DNA of 64,000 nucleotides from Thiodiazotropha sp040793985 (GTDB taxonomy: Bacteria > Pseudomonadota > Gammaproteobacteria > Chromatiales > Chromatiaceae). Of this stretch, positions 1-8,670 are shown in pieces (position 1 is the first letter of the stretch; every line of letters starts with the position of its first letter). Under the pieces are notes generated by a model. It saw only the letters and a list, made by a program, of their open reading frames with translations. It ran no database searches and was not told the DNA's origin. A program made the translations under genes and the position numbers. Location of the stretch: NCBI GenBank assembly GCA_040793985.1, contig JBFNJI010000002.1, positions 248,001 through 312,000 on the forward strand, read 5' to 3'.

Positions 1-876
1 GTGGATATCGGGAAGGGCCTCGATTACCTGGCGAACGATACGAATGCTCTCCATGAGTTCGTGGCGCCGCACCAGGGTGCGTGCCCAGGCATCACCGTTC
101 TCCTCGGTCGGGATCTCGAAATCGAGTTGGTCGTAGATCAGATAGGGATCGTCCCTGCGTACATCGAAGGCGAGACCTGTGGCGCGCAGGTTCGGTCCAG
201 TGACCCCCCAGGCGAGGGCCTGCTCCTGACTCATTACGCCTACGCCCTTGGCGCGCTTTACAAAAACCTGGTTCTTGAAGAAAAGGTTGTCGTAGTCGGG
301 GAGGCGGGACTCGATATAGTCGAGGGTCTCGCTTACCCGCTGTAAGAATCCACGCGGCAATTCACGCCGAACCCCACCGGGAATGTTGTAGATGCTGTAG
401 ACCCGACCGCCGGTGAACTCCTCGAAGAGATCGAGGACGAGATCGCGATCCGCTACCCCCCAATACATGGTGCTGTACATGCCGGTGGTGGCGGCGTGGC
501 CGCCGAAAGTGAAGAGATGGGCGGCGATGCGGGAGAGTTCCAACTGCATGACGCGGATCCAGTCCGCCCGTTGCGGGACGTGCAGGCCGCAAAGTTGCTC
601 CACCGCCATGGAGTAGCATAGTTCCATGGGCGAGGGGTCGGGGACACAGATTCGCGGCACCAGGGCAATGTTCTGTATCCACAGCCGCTGCTCCATCAAT
701 TTTTCAAAGCCGCGATGTAGATAACCCCCATCCGCCTTGGCCTCCAATACCCGGTCCCCGTGCAGCTTAACCTTCAAGGCATAGTTGCCCTCTATGCCGG
801 GATGGTTTGGGCCGAAATTGAGCTCGAATTCGTTGCTCGGCGGCTGGCGTTGGGCTTCGTAGTTCTCAGGTCTCAT
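1..876 (-). CDS. NuoD/MbhL-like large subunit of an energy-converting hydrogenase-related complex (partial)
   Basis: Reading from the ATG at 876 gives 292 codons open at the window edge, so the C-terminus is missing. The N-terminal half matches the 49-kDa/NuoD and group 4 hydrogenase large-subunit family: FGPNHPGIEG at residues 21-30, GGYLHRGFEKLMEQR near 50-64, AVEQLCGLHVPQRADWIRV near 91. In group 4 [NiFe]-hydrogenases the RICGxC segment supplies two metal ligands. Here it reads RICVPDP, so Cys77 is kept and the second Cys is Asp80. This suggests a complex without a normal NiFe site, as in MBS/Mbx and 'Ehr' complexes. The second CxxC motif lies outside the window. It is the last gene visible in the minus-strand operon, 122 bp after the NuoC-like gene, and its ribosome site is weak. 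Confidence 0.85.
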   Translation of the reverse strand, partial: MRPENYEAQRQPPSNEFELNFGPNHPGIEGNYALKVKLHGDRVLEAKADGGYLHRGFEKLMEQRLWIQNIALVPRICVPDPSPMELCYSMAVEQLCGLHVPQRADWIRVMQLELSRIAAHLFTFGGHAATTGMYSTMYWGVADRDLVLDLFEEFTGGRVYSIYNIPGGVRRELPRGFLQRVSETLDYIESRLPDYDNLFFKNQVFVKRAKGVGVMSQEQALAWGVTGPNLRATGLAFDVRRDDPYLIYDQLDFEIPTEENGDAWARTLVRRHELMESIRIVRQVIEALPDIH

Positions 877-998
877 CGCTCGCTTTGCTCGCTGTTTTTG
901 AACCTTGAATTATCAATTTTGCATTTCGGCGTTTGCTTTGCATACGCTTGTTTGGAAAGCTTGAGCACAACGCGTAAAGATCAATTCATAACTCAACA

Positions 999-1568
999 TT
1001 ACTTCTTCTTCTGGCTAAATCGCTGCTCCTCGGGTGGGATAATCACACCCCCTCCCTCAGCCACCAGCTCCTGCAGCCACTGCGGGTTGTACTCCTGCCA
1101 GCTGAGGTGTTCGTTGATATATACCTCGCTGTCGAACTCCTTGCGCATCGGTGGCGGTCCGTCCCACTCGGTGAGAATGAACTTCTCCATGCTGGGACTG
1201 CCCTCGAAGTGGATGCCGTACATCTCGTGGATATCGCGTTCGAAAAAGGCGGCGGGCTGATAGAGGTCGTATACCGATAGATAGACCCCCGGTTCCCGGG
1301 CGATGCGGATATGCGCGGAGACCAGGGAGTGGCTCTCGTATGACCAGACGTGGTAGACCAGTTCGAACTCATCCTCTTCGATCCAGTCGACACAGCTTAT
1401 GGCCGAGAGGTGAATATAACCGGCACGTCCCTGCAGCAGTTCCAACAGGGCGGGCAGGGCATCGGCGGGCACGTCCACCCGTACCCGGCGGCTGCTTTTG
1501 CGGCGCACCACAATGCCCTCGATCTCCGCCAGCAGGTCGTCCAGCCAATGGGTGATCTCCTTACTCAT
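999..1568 (-). CDS. NuoC/MbhK-like subunit (30-kDa complex I family)
   Basis: A 189-residue soluble protein of the NADH dehydrogenase 30-kDa / hydrogenase small accessory family, which packs against the NuoD-like large subunit in the peripheral arm. The signature is near residues 112-145: ERDIHEMYGIHFEGSP, then WDGPPPMRKEFD, equivalent to the NuoC ERExxDMFGIxFxGHP...PLRKD block. The start overlaps the stop of the NuoB-like gene (ATGA type), so translation is probably coupled. The tail is short and basic (QKKK). It is a stand-alone NuoC, not a NuoCD fusion. Confidence 0.9.
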   Translation of the reverse strand: MSKEITHWLDDLLAEIEGIVVRRKSSRRVRVDVPADALPALLELLQGRAGYIHLSAISCVDWIEEDEFELVYHVWSYESHSLVSAHIRIAREPGVYLSVYDLYQPAAFFERDIHEMYGIHFEGSPSMEKFILTEWDGPPPMRKEFDSEVYINEHLSWQEYNPQWLQELVAEGGGVIIPPEEQRFSQKKK

Positions 1569-2281
1569 TTCACAGGCTCCTGCTGCTCATGGCTGAGACG
1601 CATCTCCAATGCCTCGAGCGGTTTTTGATGTTGCTCCAAGAGGCGTGTGTGATCACCCAGGGTGCCGTCACTCAGTAAATTGTAGTGTTTCGCTTCGCTG
1701 ATCACATCCGTGGGCGTCTGCCAATCCTCGCCGAAAAGCTTTTGTTGATTGCCCAGGTAGTAGTCGTAATTGCGGTAGTAGTCCTCCCAGCCGTTTGCCT
1801 CGCCTGAGTGAATTCTGTCCATCAACTGTTGCAGGCCTGCGATCACCGCTTCGGGTCTGGGCATACAGCCGGCGATGTAGAGATCCACCGGCATGTATTC
1901 GTCAAGCTTTTTTGCCGTGGCGTAGCTCTGCCAATACATACCGCCGTTGACGGTGCAGGAGCAGATACCGATGACGTACTTGGGCGAGCCCATCTGTTCA
2001 TAGGTGAGAATCACCCGCTTCAGGGTCTTGATGGAGACATAGCCGGTTATCAAGAGGATATCGGCTTGTCTTGGTGAAACCATGGGTTGGATGCCCAGGC
2101 GTTCCATATCGAAGCGGGATGTCATCGCCGGAGGCAGCTCGATGGCGCCGCAACCTGTGCAGTAGTGGAGAATGAAGAGGGAGCGGGAGCGGCAGAAGCG
2201 GACAAGGTCATCGAATACGCGTGCCAGCGGATTTGTTCGCTTTGCCTCAACAACCGGGATCTGTCTAATCGAGTTCATCAT
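1565..2281 (-). CDS. NuoB/MbhJ-like iron-sulfur subunit
   Basis: A 238-residue homologue of NuoB and of the small subunit of group 4 hydrogenases, which carries the [4Fe-4S] cluster next to the quinone or NiFe site. Ligand candidates are visible: CTGCGAIE near residues 42-49, a Cys pair in GICSCTVNGGMYW near 106-118, and GCMPRPEAV near 136-144. The first motif has the spaced CxxC of hydrogenases rather than the adjacent CC of complex I NuoB. A C-terminal extension of about 75 residues follows the core. The start ATG has a good AGGAG upstream (AAGGAGCC). A 106-bp AT-rich spacer separates it from the preceding nuoH-like gene, unusual in an operon that otherwise overlaps. Confidence 0.92.
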   Translation of the reverse strand: MMNSIRQIPVVEAKRTNPLARVFDDLVRFCRSRSLFILHYCTGCGAIELPPAMTSRFDMERLGIQPMVSPRQADILLITGYVSIKTLKRVILTYEQMGSPKYVIGICSCTVNGGMYWQSYATAKKLDEYMPVDLYIAGCMPRPEAVIAGLQQLMDRIHSGEANGWEDYYRNYDYYLGNQQKLFGEDWQTPTDVISEAKHYNLLSDGTLGDHTRLLEQHQKPLEALEMRLSHEQQEPVK

Positions 2282-2387
2282 GGCTCCTTGGTGATTTTAA
2301 AATCATGAGTGCGTTTTGCTCACCCGAATATGAAACGTTGTGTGCGAAACGCATCCATCAATTAACGATTTAAACTCACGAATCGAA

Positions 2388-3284
2388 TTAAATAACGAAC
2401 GCAATTCCAATCAATCCCAGCATCACCGGCCACTTCCACATCAACCGCAACAGGTCCTCGGTGCGGTAGCGGGGAAACAGGTAGGCGATGCTCATGGGAA
2501 TCGCGAGAACAAGAAAACTCTTCAACAGGAAATCGAACCAGGTGCTACCGCCGCCGAGGAACAGGCTGACGTAGAGCACGGAGGTGGTATAGAGTTGAAA
2601 GCACTGCATCACGAAGAGCCCACCGAGATACTTGCCGCCCATTTCGACCATTGGTCCGGTAGCGATCTCCGCCGGCGCGATATAGATCTCGAAAGGCTGT
2701 TTGCCCAGGGATGCATGCATGGCGATGAGACCGGCGATCGCCAATAGAGGCATCTGCGTCATCCCCCAGGTTTCGAACCCACCTGCCTGCTGGACGGCGA
2801 TGATGTCGATGAGGTTGGTCGTTCCCGCCGCGTAGGCGACGCCGAAGACGACGATCACCAGCGGTATGTCATAGGCGAGCATTGCGGTCAATGCCCTGGC
2901 TATGCCGATGGAGCCGTTGGGATTGGCGCACTGCCCCACGCCCAGCGCCAGCCCCAGGGAGGGAATCATCATCAGGTAGAGCAGGGTGATGATGCCACCC
3001 TTTTCGGCAATCCCGTTCATACCGGGAACCGGAAGCAGGGTTTCGGCGGCGATATATCCGCCCATCGCCATGACGATACCGATGTCGTGGATCAGGCCAT
3101 GGGAGACCTGTGTCCGCTTGCTGTGCAGTTTGACGATATCGTAGAGCGGCTGAAAGAAGGGAGGGCCGACCCGTCGCTGCAGTTTGGCTGCGATGCGCCG
3201 CATCATCAGCACCATCATCATGCCGACGACGAAGGCGACCAGGGGCATCAGGATCAGTTCGATAAGCAGTTCTGCGGCGGACAT
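2388..3284 (-). CDS. NuoH/MbhM-like membrane subunit
   Basis: A 298-residue, highly hydrophobic homologue of NuoH (ND1) and MbhM, the membrane subunit that anchors the peripheral arm and forms part of the quinone or ion-channel interface. Family motifs are clear: RRVGPPFFQPLYDIVKL near residues 37-53 and PFEIYIAPAEIATGP near 198-212, followed by VEMGGKYL. About eight membrane segments are expected from the hydrophobicity. Its ATG overlaps the stop of the NuoL-like gene by one base (ATGA type). Group 4 complexes place this subunit next to the NuoB/C/D-like module, as seen here. Confidence 0.93.
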   Translation of the reverse strand: MSAAELLIELILMPLVAFVVGMMMVLMMRRIAAKLQRRVGPPFFQPLYDIVKLHSKRTQVSHGLIHDIGIVMAMGGYIAAETLLPVPGMNGIAEKGGIITLLYLMMIPSLGLALGVGQCANPNGSIGIARALTAMLAYDIPLVIVVFGVAYAAGTTNLIDIIAVQQAGGFETWGMTQMPLLAIAGLIAMHASLGKQPFEIYIAPAEIATGPMVEMGGKYLGGLFVMQCFQLYTTSVLYVSLFLGGGSTWFDFLLKSFLVLAIPMSIAYLFPRYRTEDLLRLMWKWPVMLGLIGIAFVI

Positions 3285-5161
3285 CAGATCACCACCCAGG
3301 CGATAACGAAGAGCGCGGTAGTCAATAGATAAAATTCCGCATTGGCCCGCCGGTAGAGACCCTGCATGCCCAGGGAGAGAAATTCGACCAGTGAGGTGAT
3401 GCCACGCTCCAGCCAGAGAAAGCTGCCCCGGTACCAGCCGCCGATGAGGTGCATCAGCCCGGCATAGAAGTTGTCGCTGTACTGGTAGCGCACATCCGCG
3501 GAGAGAAAGTGTCCGCCGGCATAGTTATCCAGTTGGTGGACACGTTTGCTGCGCCCGGCAGAGTAGAAGACAACGGCGCCGATGCCGAACCCGGCAAACA
3601 GCACACCGATCACCCAGATCATATCCAGCGAGCCACTGGCCGATTCGACACCGCCCAGGGTGTAGTCCGGTACCGGTAGGCCCACCGTCCGCAACGCCGA
3701 CGCAACCCACTCCAGGGGTATCCCCGGCATCAGGCCGGTAATGAAGATGATCGCACTGAGCAGCAGCATCGGTATCATCATGCTCCAGGGCGCTTCATTC
3801 ACATGCTCGTGCTCCACCCTGAGCTGACCCAGAAAGATATTGTGAATCAGTTTGTAGACGGAGAGGATGGTACCCAGGGTGCCGATGACCGCCGCCAGGA
3901 AGAGCAGTGGCATGCCCTGGTTGAGCAGCGAGCGGTAGACCAGCCATTTGGAGACGAAGCCGTTCATCGGCGGCAGCCCCGCCAGCCCGATGATACCAAT
4001 CAGCAGGACCATGAAGGAGAGCGGCATGCGCACCACAAGACCGCCGAGCTTGTTAAGATCAGAGGTGCCAGTGCGGTAGATTACCGCGGTCACCGCCATG
4101 AACAGGGCTGCCTGATAGGTGGCATGATTGAAGACATGTAGCAGGCCTCCGGCACCGCCCATGGCATCCGCGACGACTATGCCCAACAGCATGTACCCGC
4201 CCTGTCCGATGCCGTGCCAGGCAAGCAGGTGGCGGGCATCGTTCTGCTTCATTGCGGTGAAGGTGGGAAGAATGATCGTGAACACCGCGATCCATGCCAG
4301 CAGGTCACGGGCGTCGATCAGGGTGAATGGCACCTTCAGGCTATCGATGTTGACAATGCCGAACAGCTTCACCAGGACCAGAAGAATGGCGAAGAGGCCC
4401 ATGCGGGAAGAGATCGCTCCGAGAAACGCGCTGCCGGGTCCGGGGGTTTCCGCGTAGGCGGGTGCCTGCCACAGGTGGAAGGGCATGAGTCCCATCTTGA
4501 CCCCGAAACCACCACCGAAGAGGATCACCAGTAACCACAGCTTGCCACTGCCCATCTGTTCTACAGCGCTGACTACGGCATCGAGTTGCAACGAGCCCGA
4601 GGCAGTGTGGATCAGGGCCAGGCCACCGAATACCGCCATGCCCCCGGCCAGGGCATAGGTGATGTAGCGCATCGCCGCTTTTGTGGCGACACCCCCGGCG
4701 AGGGCCATGAGCAGGAAGCCGGCCCAGCTTACCAGTTCCCATCCGATAAACAGGGAGAGCAGATCCCCGCTGGCGAGTAGGATCAGCATGGTGAAGACAT
4801 TCAGTGCCATCGCCGTATGGAAGAGCCAGATATTGCCTCCCTGCCTGATATAGCTCCGCTCCCAGGCGCCACAGGAGAACCAGCTGCTGAGCAGTGCGGA
4901 GCCGATGGTGATCAGGGCGAAGAACCAGCTCAGGGCATCGAATCGCCAACTCATCGCCTGGCCCATGACCTCCAGTGAAAGCGAAGAGGCGATGCTTCCG
5001 CCCTCGTAACCGAGAACGGCCATCTTCAGCAGCACCAGCAGCTGGCCGGCGTAGAGGATGGTGACCATCCATCCGGCGGCAAGACCGCGGCCGATGAAGA
5101 GCGCCACCAGCAACGTCGCGCCGGAAAAGAGCAGCAGTTCATCCAGCAGCGTGAGGATCAT
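3284..5161 (-). CDS. NuoL/MrpA-like antiporter subunit
   Basis: A 625-residue polytopic protein of the proton-conducting membrane transporter family (NuoL, NuoM, MrpA). Diagnostic features are a conserved Glu in IGWELVSWAGFLL (near residue 140), the Lys-containing GVKMGLMPFHLWQAPAYAE (near 218-236), the helix-breaking PGPGSAFLGAISSRMG, and NGFVSKW in a later helix. The C-terminal 150 residues contain a long tail ending in a hydrophobic helix, reminiscent of the NuoL lateral extension. It overlaps both neighbours (mrpD-like stop/start by 4 bp, nuoH-like by 1 bp). Having this subunit as well as an MrpD-like one gives the complex two antiporter modules. Confidence 0.88.
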   Translation of the reverse strand: MILTLLDELLLFSGATLLVALFIGRGLAAGWMVTILYAGQLLVLLKMAVLGYEGGSIASSLSLEVMGQAMSWRFDALSWFFALITIGSALLSSWFSCGAWERSYIRQGGNIWLFHTAMALNVFTMLILLASGDLLSLFIGWELVSWAGFLLMALAGGVATKAAMRYITYALAGGMAVFGGLALIHTASGSLQLDAVVSAVEQMGSGKLWLLVILFGGGFGVKMGLMPFHLWQAPAYAETPGPGSAFLGAISSRMGLFAILLVLVKLFGIVNIDSLKVPFTLIDARDLLAWIAVFTIILPTFTAMKQNDARHLLAWHGIGQGGYMLLGIVVADAMGGAGGLLHVFNHATYQAALFMAVTAVIYRTGTSDLNKLGGLVVRMPLSFMVLLIGIIGLAGLPPMNGFVSKWLVYRSLLNQGMPLLFLAAVIGTLGTILSVYKLIHNIFLGQLRVEHEHVNEAPWSMMIPMLLLSAIIFITGLMPGIPLEWVASALRTVGLPVPDYTLGGVESASGSLDMIWVIGVLFAGFGIGAVVFYSAGRSKRVHQLDNYAGGHFLSADVRYQYSDNFYAGLMHLIGGWYRGSFLWLERGITSLVEFLSLGMQGLYRRANAEFYLLTTALFVIAWVVI

Positions 5162-6633
5162 TGGCTGCCTCCGGAAATGACGGGGGAGACGGTACCGATA
5201 TAGAGATCTATATCCAGGGCCTGGGCGGCGATTGCTTGCAGGCTCTCGCCTACGGGTGCGATCAAGAGTGCCGTGGCGACCAGCCCGGCCCCGAACAGGG
5301 AAGCGCTCAGCAATGCAAGTCCCTGGCTCTTCGGTATCTCCTCGCCAAGGGTCTCTTCCGCAGGATTACCATAGAGGATGGCCGCGACACGGAACAGATA
5401 GCTTGCCTCCACCACGGTTGCGAGCAGGAAGACTGCAAGACCAAGCAGATAGAGGGGTTCGACCTGACCCGCCAGTTCGGTAATGAGGACGAACTTCGCC
5501 CAGAATCCGGGTAGCGGTGGCATTCCGACAAGCGAGAGGGAGAAGAGCACGAACAGGGCGGCGCCGAGGGGTGAGGCCTTGGCGCTGCCGCGCAGGCGTT
5601 GGATGGCGCCCCCCCAATCCTCCGCCAACATAAACAGCCCCGACTTGACGACCAGGTGGTGCAGTGCGAGTGCTATGACGGCAACCATACCCTTGCCGTC
5701 GGGCAGGGACATGGCGATGAATATCATCCCCAGCTGACCGATGGAGGAGAAGGCCAGCATGCGTTTCATCTCCTTGGCGCGCCATGCCGCCAATTCACCG
5801 CTGATCACACCCAGAATACCGAGAATCAGGATAACCTGGGCCGCTTCGGGTTGATGGAAAATCAACAGCAGCAGTCGCAGGATGATCAGCAGGGCGAGCT
5901 TGGACAACAGACCGGCAAGAAAGGCGGAAAGCCTGGTTGAGGCGGTGGCATAGATTTCCGGTACCCAGGTGTTTACCGGGAAGAGCTCGGCCTTGACCCC
6001 GATGCCGATCAAGATGGTGAGAAAGGCGGCGAGTCCCAGGCCGTTGTTCAACTGCTGCGGTGCGAGTTGAGCCAGGTGGGCAAGATTGAGGGTGCCCGTC
6101 TGGCTGTAGATCAGGGCAATACCGAACAGGGTCAGCACCGAACCGATACCGCTCAGGATCAGGTAACGCAGGGTGGCGACATAGGCGGCACTGCTCCCCG
6201 ATGCGCTTGCCAGGCCGAAGGTGGCTACCGCCGCCAGTTCGTAGAAGACATAGAGGTTGAACAGATCGCCGGAGAGGGCGAGTCCGCTGGAGGCGGCGAC
6301 CAGCAGCAGCATCAGGGATTGGCGGCGCGCGCTCTCCCGGTCCAGGGTAAAGGGCCAGAAGATGAGCCCGAGCAGTTGTACGGCGAAGGCGAAGAGCAGG
6401 GCGAGGGAGTCGACGTATAGATTGATTCCCAGCGGTGGGGCAAACCCACCAATGGCGATGGAGACCGGCTGGGTGAAGCCACTCAACCAGAGCTCGGCAA
6501 GGATCCAGCAGCCATAGATCAGAATGGCGGGCCCGCTCCAGAGGGCGATAGCCACTGAACTGCGCATCAGTACCGGTAGCAGGAAAGCGCCGAGCAATGG
6601 CAGCGCTATGGTCAGCACCAGGTTGGTGCTCAT
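5158..6633 (-). CDS. MrpD/MbhH-like antiporter subunit
   Basis: A 491-residue member of the NuoN/MrpD family. It would form a proton- or sodium-translocating channel in the membrane arm. Visible hallmarks are YVFYELAAVATFGLAS with the membrane Glu near residue 130, GVKAELFPVNTWVPEIYA with the conserved Lys and a broken helix near 208-225, LLSKLALLI near 240, and LHHLVVKSGLFMLAEDW near 322. The order E-F-G-DUF4040-B-C-D before this gene matches MBH/Mrp gene clusters, so MrpD/MbhH is a better name than NuoM or NuoN. Start and stop overlap the neighbouring genes by 4 bp. Confidence 0.9.
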   Translation of the reverse strand: MSTNLVLTIALPLLGAFLLPVLMRSSVAIALWSGPAILIYGCWILAELWLSGFTQPVSIAIGGFAPPLGINLYVDSLALLFAFAVQLLGLIFWPFTLDRESARRQSLMLLLVAASSGLALSGDLFNLYVFYELAAVATFGLASASGSSAAYVATLRYLILSGIGSVLTLFGIALIYSQTGTLNLAHLAQLAPQQLNNGLGLAAFLTILIGIGVKAELFPVNTWVPEIYATASTRLSAFLAGLLSKLALLIILRLLLLIFHQPEAAQVILILGILGVISGELAAWRAKEMKRMLAFSSIGQLGMIFIAMSLPDGKGMVAVIALALHHLVVKSGLFMLAEDWGGAIQRLRGSAKASPLGAALFVLFSLSLVGMPPLPGFWAKFVLITELAGQVEPLYLLGLAVFLLATVVEASYLFRVAAILYGNPAEETLGEEIPKSQGLALLSASLFGAGLVATALLIAPVGESLQAIAAQALDIDLYIGTVSPVISGGSQ

Positions 6634-7109
6634 GGTGAATCTCCCCGCATATTGGCCCGATCGGCGGGTAGAGGTGGCAGCGGTCGTTCACCCAACGGCT
6701 CCTCCTGGCTGATGTCCCTTGGGACTCCCAGGGTGGCGGCAATCTCCGCATCCATCCGTTCAGCGGCCTCTCTGCGGTCCAGGGTGGCATAACGCTGGTG
6801 GATCCGGATCAGGATGCTCACCGCCAGGGCCTGGATACCGACACCGATGACAATGGCGGTGAGTACCAGTGCCTGGGGTACCGGATCGACCATCGCGGCG
6901 GGCTCCGCCAGCGAGGTCAGGATCGGCGCTACCGCATCCCAACGGTAACCGGCCAATACCAGCATCAGATTGGCGCCGGCCTCCGCGATGACCAGTGCCA
7001 GCACCATGCGGAAGAGATGGGACGACATCACAACACCGGCCAGGCCGATGGTGATCAGGCCGATCGCAGTGATGTAGAGAATAAGTTCAGGCGTGACGGC
7101 GGAGGTCAT
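6630..7109 (-). CDS. MrpC/MbhG-like (NuoK family) subunit
   Basis: The ATG at 7109 overlaps the end of the mrpB-like gene by 4 bp and gives 159 residues; longer upstream readings run into non-homologous sequence. Three hydrophobic helices fit MrpC/NuoK. GLAGVVMSSHLFRMVLALVI near residues 22-41 and AEAGANLMLVLAG correspond to the family's first two helices; PVPQALVLTAIVIGVGIQAL near 77-96 is the third. About 45 polar residues follow (DRREAAERMDAEIAATLG...), longer than the usual MrpC of roughly 110-120 residues; their role is unknown. Confidence 0.9.
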   Translation of the reverse strand: MTSAVTPELILYITAIGLITIGLAGVVMSSHLFRMVLALVIAEAGANLMLVLAGYRWDAVAPILTSLAEPAAMVDPVPQALVLTAIVIGVGIQALAVSILIRIHQRYATLDRREAAERMDAEIAATLGVPRDISQEEPLGERPLPPLPADRANMRGDSP

Positions 7110-7792
7110 TGTGGCGCCTCTGTCTGAATCAGCCGTGACAACAGGCTCGCCAGCTCGGCGCCCACCTTGAGGCCGACCGCGAGATAGAGCAGCGGCAGGG
7201 TGCCGGCGGAGATGAGCTGGCCCAGGGTATCCTGAATCAGCATGGGTTGGAGAAATGCCTTTCCTTCCAGCATCGCCAGCAGGCCGATCAGGATGAAGCT
7301 GGCGCCGGCGAAACCTTCGATGAGGCTCAAGCTCTGGTGGTGCAGTTTGGCGCCGGGCCGGGCCAACAGCGGCAGGAAGAAGGCCGCCGCGAGGATGACG
7401 CCTCCCTGGAAACCGCCACCGGGCGTCAGGTGGCCGTGAAAGATGATGTAGAAACCGATGGTCATCATCAACGGGAAGAGCAGGGAGCCTCCGCATTGGA
7501 GGATGAATCCACCTCTGCTTTGGGTGCCTGCCGTGGTATGGCGGCGTCCCAATACCAGGCCGGCAGAGACGGCGGCGGCGAATAGGATCGAAAGCTCACC
7601 CAGGGTGTCGATAGCCCGATAACCCAGCACCACGGAGGTTACGATGTTCACAGCCCCCGTCTGTTGTGGCGCCTGGGCCTGAATCTCGCTGCCGACGAGC
7701 ATCGGCGGGGCGCCGAAGTCGAGTCCGCTGGCTATCGACAGCAGCATGAAACCCAAACCTCCGGCGAATAGCAGTCCAGTCAAATTAGCCAT
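7106..7792 (-). CDS. MbhE-MbhF (MrpA C-terminal/MrpB) fusion subunit
   Basis: The ATG at 7792 overlaps the end of the DUF4040 gene by 8 bp and gives 228 residues. The N-terminal part, with YRAIDTLGELSILFAAAVSA near residues 58-77, matches the MbhE or C-terminal MrpA segment that precedes MrpB. The second half has the MrpB signature GFYIIFHGHLTPGGGFQGG near 117-135. Two MBH subunits are therefore one polypeptide here, with about six membrane helices in all. In Mrp antiporters this region helps build the Na+/H+ path; the same role here is inference. Confidence 0.88.
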   Translation of the reverse strand: MANLTGLLFAGGLGFMLLSIASGLDFGAPPMLVGSEIQAQAPQQTGAVNIVTSVVLGYRAIDTLGELSILFAAAVSAGLVLGRRHTTAGTQSRGGFILQCGGSLLFPLMMTIGFYIIFHGHLTPGGGFQGGVILAAAFFLPLLARPGAKLHHQSLSLIEGFAGASFILIGLLAMLEGKAFLQPMLIQDTLGQLISAGTLPLLYLAVGLKVGAELASLLSRLIQTEAPQ

Positions 7793-8093
7793 CCCGATTC
7801 TCCACGGGGTGCTCCAGCGGGTTGCTCTCCACCCCGGAGACATCCAACTTCCATAGACCGAGGCGACGCAGGGCAAGTGCCAGGATCAGGCTGCTCAATC
7901 CGACGCCGACGGCGGCCTCCGTCATGGCAACGTCGGGTGCTCTCAGCAAGGCGAATACCAGTGCCAGCCCCAATGAGACCACGGAGGCAGCGGCGACTGC
8001 GGCGATATGGTTTTTCACCAGTAACACCGTAACTGCGGCGCTGAGCATGGTCAGCGCCAGAAGAAGCAGAATCCAGAGTTCGATCTCGTTCAT
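7785..8093 (-). CDS. DUF4040 / MbhD-like membrane subunit
   Basis: A 102-residue hydrophobic protein with three predicted helices. The stretch LLRAPDVAMTEAAVGVGLSS (near residues 48-67) matches the DUF4040/MbhD segment, which is a domain inside MrpA in large Mrp antiporters and a separate subunit in MBH complexes. The chosen ATG at 8093 overlaps the mrpG stop in the ATGA manner; a longer in-frame reading upstream lacks family similarity. The polar C-terminus ends over the start of the next gene, again suggesting translational coupling. Confidence 0.88.
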   Translation of the reverse strand: MNEIELWILLLLALTMLSAAVTVLLVKNHIAAVAAASVVSLGLALVFALLRAPDVAMTEAAVGVGLSSLILALALRRLGLWKLDVSGVESNPLEHPVENRDG

Positions 8094-8407
8094 TGGCGCT
8101 CCTCTCCCGAGGCTGTCTGCGCGGCTTTTTTCCACGGTTTTACCCCCGCCATCAGCAAGGCTCTGGCAATGGTGGATGAACCGATGGGATTGGTGACCAG
8201 GATCATGAGGGCGATGATGAGCAGCTTTGACCACCAATGCGGATAGAGCAAGCCAATGCCTAACAGCAGCGACAGGGCCCCCAGGGTCACCGCCTTGGTA
8301 CCGGCCTGGATGCGGTTGTAGACGTCCGGCATGCGTACCAGGCCCAGGGCGCCGAGCAGGGTGAATGACGCTCCGATGAGCAGAATCAGATCCGCCAGCA
8401 GTCTCAT
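8090..8407 (-). CDS. MrpG/MbhC-like subunit
   Basis: A 105-residue protein of the MnhG/PhaG family. GALGLVRMPDVYNRIQAGTKAVTLGA near residues 19-44 is the family hallmark (the usual RxPDxxxRxHAxTKAxTLG). Two or three membrane helices and a basic C-terminus follow. In Mrp/Pha antiporters and MBH it is one of three small subunits (E, F, G) attached to the antiporter core. ATGA overlaps with both neighbours place it firmly inside the operon. Confidence 0.92.
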   Translation of the reverse strand: MRLLADLILLIGASFTLLGALGLVRMPDVYNRIQAGTKAVTLGALSLLLGIGLLYPHWWSKLLIIALMILVTNPIGSSTIARALLMAGVKPWKKAAQTASGEERQ

Positions 8408-8670
8408 GAACCGTTTCCCTCAATCGCGCGGGCAATGGCGACGACACCGACAAAGGCAAGGGTGCCGTAGATCAGTGCGACATCCAGGTAGAACGCGCTC
8501 CCCAGCAGGGCGGCCAGCACTGCAAGGCCCGAGGTTGTTATCACAGCCAAGGTGTCTGCAGCCACCACCCGGTCCGGTGCGGTCGGGCCGATCAACAGCC
8601 TTAACAGGCTCAGTAAAACCGCTCCGCCCAGCATCACAAGGGCGACTAGCTCCAATATAGTCAAGGTCAT
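8404..8670 (-). CDS. MrpF/MbhB-like subunit
   Basis: An 88-residue, three-helix protein of the MnhF family. Residues 25-60 contain the typical LIGPTAPDRVVAADTLAVI pattern (family RLxxGPTxxDRVVAxDxL), and the C-terminal helix ends in AFVGVVAIARAIEGNG. It is a small Na+/H+ antiporter subunit in Mrp complexes and MbhB in membrane-bound hydrogenases. It overlaps the mrpE-like stop and the mrpG-like start by 4 bp each. Confidence 0.92.
   Translation of the reverse strand: MTLTILELVALVMLGGAVLLSLLRLLIGPTAPDRVVAADTLAVITTSGLAVLAALLGSAFYLDVALIYGTLAFVGVVAIARAIEGNGS

Noticed and set aside
1..345. Plus-strand open frame at the left edge
   Set aside because: It is antisense to the NuoD-like gene, which has clear family motifs on the minus strand.
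6630..7496. A 288-codon reading of the MrpC gene
   Set aside because: The first 129 codons lie antiphase within the MrpB-like gene and have no family similarity; the ATG at 7109 fits the MrpC start.
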